A stretch of 9,860 bases of DNA from an uncultured Eubacteriaceae bacterium (GTDB lineage Bacteria > Bacillota > Clostridia > Lachnospirales > CAG-274): the NCBI GenBank assembly GCA_947565475.1, contig CANOGI010000069.1:1-9860 (forward strand), read 5' to 3'. The first letter of the stretch is position 1. The number at the start of each line of letters is the position of its first letter. Positions 6,935-9,860 of the stretch are shown here, piece after piece. The notes below the pieces were generated by a model. It did not search any database. It saw nothing but the letters and a program-made list of their open reading frames with translations, and had not been told where the DNA came from. Both the position numbers and the translations under genes were made by a program.

Positions 6935-6967
6935 AAAAAATTATTAACACTTTTTTTCACTTTTTTT
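6930..6967 (+). terminator. Intrinsic terminator overlapping the yycI stop codon
   Basis: AGTGAAAAAAA (6930-6940) pairs perfectly with TTTTTTTCACT (6951-6961) over a 10-base loop, and T continues to 6967. The TGA stop of yycI is at 6932-6934, inside the left arm, so a terminating ribosome would cover the hairpin. The stem is A-T rich but long. It marks the end of the YycHI unit. Confidence 0.7.
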
Positions 6968-7015
6968 AAGGGTTTTTATTTATTTTATACAAAAACTGAG
7001 TGTTTTGTCTGAAAA

Positions 7016-7093
7016 CCGCCTTTTGCTTTTGTTTCAAAAAAGACTTGACATATTAAGATGAGATAATTAAAATTATAAGAAATCAAAAGGCGG
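7016..7093. repeat. 10-bp inverted repeat bracketing the ECF-gene promoter
   Basis: CCGCCTTTTG (7016-7025) and CAAAAGGCGG (7084-7093) are perfect inverted copies 58 bases apart. The left arm lies 19 bases before the -35 and the right arm starts a few bases after the predicted transcription start. They could be paired operator half-sites, or ends of a lost insertion. The right arm is not followed by a T tract, so a terminator role is unlikely. Confidence 0.55.
7045..7073 (+). promoter_or_regulatory. Sigma-A-type promoter of the ECF S-component gene
   Basis: TTGACA (7045-7050) is a perfect -35; 17 bases later TAAAAT (7068-7073) matches the -10 consensus in five of six positions. Transcription would start near 7080 and leave a leader of about 215 bases before the ATG at 7295. 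Confidence 0.7.
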
Positions 7094-7294
7094 GCTTACT
7101 TACCAGATTGGATTTTTCATATGCCTTAGATTTTATTCTGCCAATTTTTAATTGAGAGAATGAACTGTTTTTTTTCGGTCAGCGGATTTTAGAATGTGGA
7201 AGATATTTTTAGCCGTCAAACTTGTTCATTTTTCAAGTGATTTGACTATAAGTTCGCGGGCCGCAGGTGTGATTTATAAAAGGAGTGTTTAACT
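7080..7294 (+). promoter_or_regulatory. Long 5' leader of the ECF gene, no recognised riboswitch
   Basis: The leader is unusually long for a 202-codon gene, and ECF vitamin transporters are often riboswitch-controlled. I looked for the conserved cores of the TPP, FMN, cobalamin, tetrahydrofolate and preQ1 classes and saw none. It holds ATTGG (7107-7111) against CCAAT (7141-7145), and a stronger hairpin in which GTCAAACTTG (7215-7224) pairs with CAAG-tga-TTTGAC (7234-7246), one 3-base bulge. A GC-rich GCGGGCCGC palindrome (7256-7264) follows. The AGGAG ribosome site is at 7281-7285. A cis-regulatory RNA is possible but unproven. Confidence 0.4.
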
Positions 7295-7903
7295 ATGAGA
7301 AAGACAAGCGCGAAAATGGAGAGAACAAGTACCCAGACGATTTGCCTCACAGGGCTTTTTACTGCTATTATTTGTCTTGGGACTATGTTTTTAAAGCTTC
7401 CTGTTCCAACTATGACAGAGGGGTACATAAATTTCGGCGATGGGTTTATTATTATCATTTCTGTGATGTTCGGTAAAAAATACGGCGCCGTCTCAGGAGC
7501 GGCGGGGTCAGCTCTCGCTGATATCCTTTTGGGGTCTCCTCATTGGGCTGTATTCACGTTTATTATAAAGGGACTTATGGGTTATATTACTGGATTGGTC
7601 AAAGATTATTCTGACGAGAAATCGAGATTTTTCTCGGTTAGAAATATGTCGGCGGCTTTTATATGCGAGATTATTATGGTAGCGGGATATTTTATATGCG
7701 GTGTTATGCTTAAAGGTTATTTTATGACTCCTGATTCCGAGAAATTTATAGCGGCTGGAGCGAGCTCACTTTTTGAGTATGGAGTTATTCAAGCGACTTC
7801 CTCATTTTTTCAAAATCTTATTCAGGCGGTCGGAAGTATTGTTATTTTTTATTTTTTGGGTTTTGCTCTTCATAACGCTAAAATCGCTAAGTTATCAAAA
7901 TAA
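7295..7903 (+). CDS. ECF transporter S component (substrate-binding membrane subunit, PF07155/COG4720-like)
   Basis: Integral membrane protein that binds a vitamin-type substrate and works with a shared EcfA-EcfA'-EcfT energising module encoded elsewhere. The 202-residue product has about five or six hydrophobic segments (about 14-33, 50-60, 63-82, 85-103, 118-141, 169-191). The motifs G-Y-I-N-F-G-D (43-49), G-K-K-Y-G-A-V-S-G-A-A-G-S-A-L-A-D (60-76) and F-T-F-I-I-K-G-L-M-G (87-96) are characteristic of this S-component family. Members have been linked to thiamine precursors, vitamin B6 and riboflavin, and the substrate cannot be read from the sequence. The lack of a visible TPP or FMN riboswitch argues weakly against those two. 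AGGAG at 7281-7285 supports the ATG. The gene is monocistronic in the window, with its own promoter and no ATPase neighbours, as expected for the shared-module (group II) type. Confidence 0.88.
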   Translation: MRKTSAKMERTSTQTICLTGLFTAIICLGTMFLKLPVPTMTEGYINFGDGFIIIISVMFGKKYGAVSGAAGSALADILLGSPHWAVFTFIIKGLMGYITGLVKDYSDEKSRFFSVRNMSAAFICEIIMVAGYFICGVMLKGYFMTPDSEKFIAAGASSLFEYGVIQATSSFFQNLIQAVGSIVIFYFLGFALHNAKIAKLSK

Positions 7904-7909
7904 ATATAA

Positions 7910-8165
7910 TTTAAACGACAAAGGAAGTGCCCCGCTTCTTTAAGGGGGGGTACTTACTCTTGTATTCAGAGGGAGCGCAAGCCAGGTTGCAAGGGAGAGC
8001 AGCAAAACGAAGTTTTGCGGATTTAAGTATGCGGCGCTTTCTGTAATTTCAAATTTTTAAAGATTTGTATTTTTTTAACATTTGGTTTTTTTGACAGTCT
8101 GGGGCAAATACTTTTGCCGTCGGTTACGAGAATTTTTGTTATAAAAAAATTCGAGTAGTTTTGAC
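7910..8165 (+). repeat. Intergenic repeat element, copy 2 (with extra internal segment)
   Basis: Second copy of the element at 3581-3794, on the same strand, starting only seven bases after the ECF stop codon. GGGGGGGTACTTACTCTTGTATTC recurs exactly, and the hairpin is kept as GCAAAAC-GAA-GTTTTGC (8002-8018): the stem is identical to copy 1 and only the loop differs. The tail (8101-8165) again holds AATACTTTTGCCGTCGGTTA and GAATTTTTGTTATA, but the last hairpin is degraded. Between the shared blocks copy 2 has about 80 bases (8021-8100) where copy 1 has about 23. In that segment CAAAT-N8-ATTTG (8050-8067) is followed by a T run (8070-8076), so it could act as a weak terminator for the ECF gene. 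The left end has CCCC and GGGG arms (7930-7948) that copy 1 lacks. Confidence 0.8.
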
Positions 8166-8465
8166 TCAATGAAGTTTAAAACGGGGAATATGATTTTAAC
8201 TGACTAAATAAACGGGGCTGTAAGCTGTAAGCTTAACGCGAAGATAAAGATTTATTATAGCGGGCTAATAAAAAATGAATACGCAAATTTTAAAAAACTT
8301 GATAAATGGAGAAATTTTTATTGGTTAGCCAAAAATCCCGCTAATTTTTACAGGTTATTAAACGGGGGCTATTTTATCAGTAAAAAAATAACGTTTATAT
8401 TGTTCGGAAAGTTTATTATTTATACAGTTTTAACAACTATAGAGAAATTTTTATACATATTCTGA
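8166..8465. other. AT-rich gap with no recognised gene
   Basis: No coding region, RNA gene or mobile-element remnant is recognised here. Visible details are a 7-base tandem repeat GCTGTAAGCTGTAA (8217-8230), three AAACGGGG words (8179, 8210, 8360), and AGCGGGCTAA (8259-8268). The last can pair either with TTAGCC (8325-8330) or with CCCGCT (8337-8342) but not both fully. None is convincing on its own. Confidence 0.5.
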
Positions 8466-8500
8466 TAAATCGGGGATTTCTAAAAAAAATTTCCGATTTA
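8466..8500. repeat. Long hairpin just upstream of the murA promoter
   Basis: TAAATCGGGGATTT (8466-8479) and AAATTTCCGATTTA (8487-8500) form a 14-bp stem (two G-U pairs if transcribed rightward) around a 7-base loop. It is followed on the + strand by A-rich sequence rather than T, so it is not a rightward intrinsic terminator. On the opposite strand the flank is also not a T tract. Confidence 0.5.
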
Positions 8501-8510
8501 AAAAAAATGC

Positions 8511-8539
8511 TTTATTGTTTATAAAAAAAATGTTATAAT
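8511..8539 (+). promoter_or_regulatory. Extended -10 promoter upstream of murA
   Basis: TGTTATAAT (8531-8539) is a TG-extended, perfect TATAAT -10 element. TTTATT (8511-8516) is a weak -35 at the ideal 17-base spacing. Transcription would start near 8546, giving a leader of about 140 bases that contains the small hairpin ACGC...GCGT (8582-8596) and a GC-rich CCGG-N10-CCGG stretch (8625-8642). Confidence 0.6.
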
Positions 8540-8687
8540 AAAAACAAGATTTTTAATTTATAGATGAATGGCAAAATATTGACGCTTTTAAGGCGTTATA
8601 TTATAAGCGATTTTATTATTTTAACCGGCGGAGGCGGACCGGATTTTATTATTGTATTATACTGTTGAGAAAGGTGTACGTAAACAG

Positions 8688-9860
8688 ATGGAACATTTGG
8701 TTATTACAGGACAAAAACAGCTTTCGGGGGAGGTCTTTATAAGCGGCGCCAAAAACGCGGTAGTCGCTATTATTCCCGCGGCGATTATGGCGAAAGGCAA
8801 ATGTGTTATTGAAAACCTCCCTTATATTGAGGACGTTAGAAGTCTTGTCGATACTTTAACTAATATCGGCGCGGTTTGTGAGTTTACAGGCGACAATTCT
8901 CTTATTATTGACAGCTCAAATATTGACAAGTACTGCGCCACTTATGAGTCGGTTAAAAAAATCAGGGCCTCTTATTATCTTATGGGCGCTTTTCTCGGCA
9001 GGTTTAAAAAAGCCGAGGTCGCTATGCCTGGCGGCTGTAATTTTGGCACGAGGCCTATCGACCAGCATTTAAGAGGATTTAAAGCTCTCGGCGCGGATTA
9101 TACTATTCAGCACGGTGTTGTTAAATTATCCGCTGAAAAGCTTACGGGGAGTCATATTTATCTCGATATGCCAAGCGTGGGCGCCACGATTAACATTATG
9201 CTCGCCGCGTCAATGGCGGAAGGGGTTACTCTTATTGAGAACGCCGCCAAAGAGCCCCATATTGTCGATACCGCCAATTTTTTAAATATGCTTGGGGCGA
9301 AAATCAAGGGCGCCGGCACGGACGTTATTAAAATAACAGGGGTATCAGAGCTTCACGGGGCGGAATATATGATTATACCCGACCAAATTGAGGCGGGTAC
9401 TTATATGATTGCCGCCGCTATGGCGGGCGGCGACGTTACCGTAAGAAATATTATCCCTAAACATATGGACCCGCTTTCCGCTAAGCTTCAAGAAATCGGC
9501 TGTATGCTTTACGAGGGCGACGATTCTATAAGAGTTGTATCTACGGGAAATCTTTTGCCGACTACCGTTAAGACGATGGCTTATCCTGGCTTTCCGACGG
9601 ATTTACAGCCACAGATGACGGCTCTTTTATGCGCCGCCAACGGCACGAGTATTTTAACTGAAAATGTCTGGGAAAACAGATTTCAATACATCAACGAGCT
9701 TAAACGTCTTGGCGGAAACATTACCGTGGAGGGCAGAGTCGCTGTTGTTGAGGGCGTGAGACAGCTTATTGGGGCGGAGGTAAAAGCCCCGGCTTTAAGT
9801 GCGGGCGCCGCATTGGTCATAGCGGGGCGTGCGGCCAAAGGAACCCCTAAAAGAGGAAAC
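8688..9860 (+). CDS. murA: UDP-N-acetylglucosamine 1-carboxyvinyltransferase (MurA), 3' partial
   Basis: Transfers enolpyruvate from PEP to UDP-GlcNAc, the first committed step of peptidoglycan synthesis, in the cytoplasm. The first 391 codons are present; the family is about 420 residues, so roughly 30 are cut off by the window edge. Visible landmarks: S-G-A-K-N (Lys22, Asn23), I-R-A-S (Arg93), the P-G-G-C-N-F-G-T-R-P loop with Cys117, the PEP-site cysteine targeted by fosfomycin (Cys115 in E. coli), E-A-G-T-Y-M, F-P-T-D-L-Q-P-Q with the catalytic-loop aspartate (Asp305 in E. coli), and E-N-R-F. Near the end, the usual D-L-R before the G/S-A-A-L-V helix reads A-L-S, an unusual loss. The ATG has AAGGTG (8671-8676) 11 bases upstream. 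The gene has its own promoter. MurA paralogues are common in Bacillota; this could be either type. Confidence 0.95.
   Translation, partial: MEHLVITGQKQLSGEVFISGAKNAVVAIIPAAIMAKGKCVIENLPYIEDVRSLVDTLTNIGAVCEFTGDNSLIIDSSNIDKYCATYESVKKIRASYYLMGAFLGRFKKAEVAMPGGCNFGTRPIDQHLRGFKALGADYTIQHGVVKLSAEKLTGSHIYLDMPSVGATINIMLAASMAEGVTLIENAAKEPHIVDTANFLNMLGAKIKGAGTDVIKITGVSELHGAEYMIIPDQIEAGTYMIAAAMAGGDVTVRNIIPKHMDPLSAKLQEIGCMLYEGDDSIRVVSTGNLLPTTVKTMAYPGFPTDLQPQMTALLCAANGTSILTENVWENRFQYINELKRLGGNITVEGRVAVVEGVRQLIGAEVKAPALSAGAALVIAGRAAKGTPKRGN

Noticed and set aside
7194..7292. A 32-codon frame in the ECF leader ending two bases before the ECF start
   Set aside because: No convincing ribosome site, it overlaps the hairpin and the ECF ribosome site, and the peptide has no recognisable pattern. 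Translational coupling cannot be excluded.
8516..8536. Second WalR-like pair (TGTTTA and TGTTAT) at the murA promoter
   Set aside because: The spacing is 15 rather than 11 bases start to start and both half-sites deviate from the consensus.
9826..9860. Possible frameshift at the end of murA, where the last residues (G-T-P-K-R-G-N) fit the family poorly
   Set aside because: The helix before it is in frame and matches MurA, and too few bases remain to the window edge to distinguish a shift from ordinary divergence.
1..9860. tRNA, rRNA, CRISPR arrays, transposases, phage genes or toxin-antitoxin pairs
   Set aside because: None could be recognised on either strand.

Overview
The window looks like chromosomal DNA of a Gram-positive anaerobe of the class Clostridia (Bacillota). 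The evidence is an S-layer homology (SLH) protein, a YycH/YycI pair, a lone ECF-transporter S component, strong AGGAGG-type ribosome sites, and AT-rich intergenic DNA with sigma-A-like hexamers. No database search was possible, so the assignment is by recognition only. All supported genes are on the + strand.

Layout: (1) 2-340, the C-terminal end of an SLH-domain surface protein. (2) 389-1813, a secreted S41 (CtpA/CtpB-type) protease with a PDZ domain and a peptidoglycan-binding-like tail. (3) 1857-3479, pyrG (CTP synthase). (4) 3480-4138, a 659-base gap with a weak terminator, the first copy of an intergenic repeat, and a promoter carrying an exact WalR-type direct repeat. (5) 4139-6934, a three-gene unit: a small exported protein with an Ig-like fold, then YycH-like and YycI-like proteins, closed by a terminator that overlaps the yycI stop codon. 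(6) 6935-7294, a gap with a strong promoter and a leader of about 215 bases. (7) 7295-7903, an ECF S component. (8) 7904-8687, a 784-base gap with the second repeat copy, a long hairpin and the murA promoter. (9) 8688-9860, murA, cut off by the window edge.

The theme is the cell envelope: surface protein, exported protease, YycHI (in Bacillus the membrane regulators of the WalK kinase, which controls wall hydrolysis) and MurA (first step of peptidoglycan synthesis). WalR and WalK are not in the window, but the WalR-type box upstream of the YycHI unit suggests that the unit belongs to the regulon it modulates.

The most notable structures are the WalR-type box, a perfect 14-bp hairpin with a T tract (an intrinsic-terminator signature) inside the first 36 codons of yycH, and a two-copy intergenic repeat of about 215-255 bases. 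The YycHI unit looks like a feedback-controlled, possibly attenuated operon with an uncharacterised exported third component. That reading is inference.
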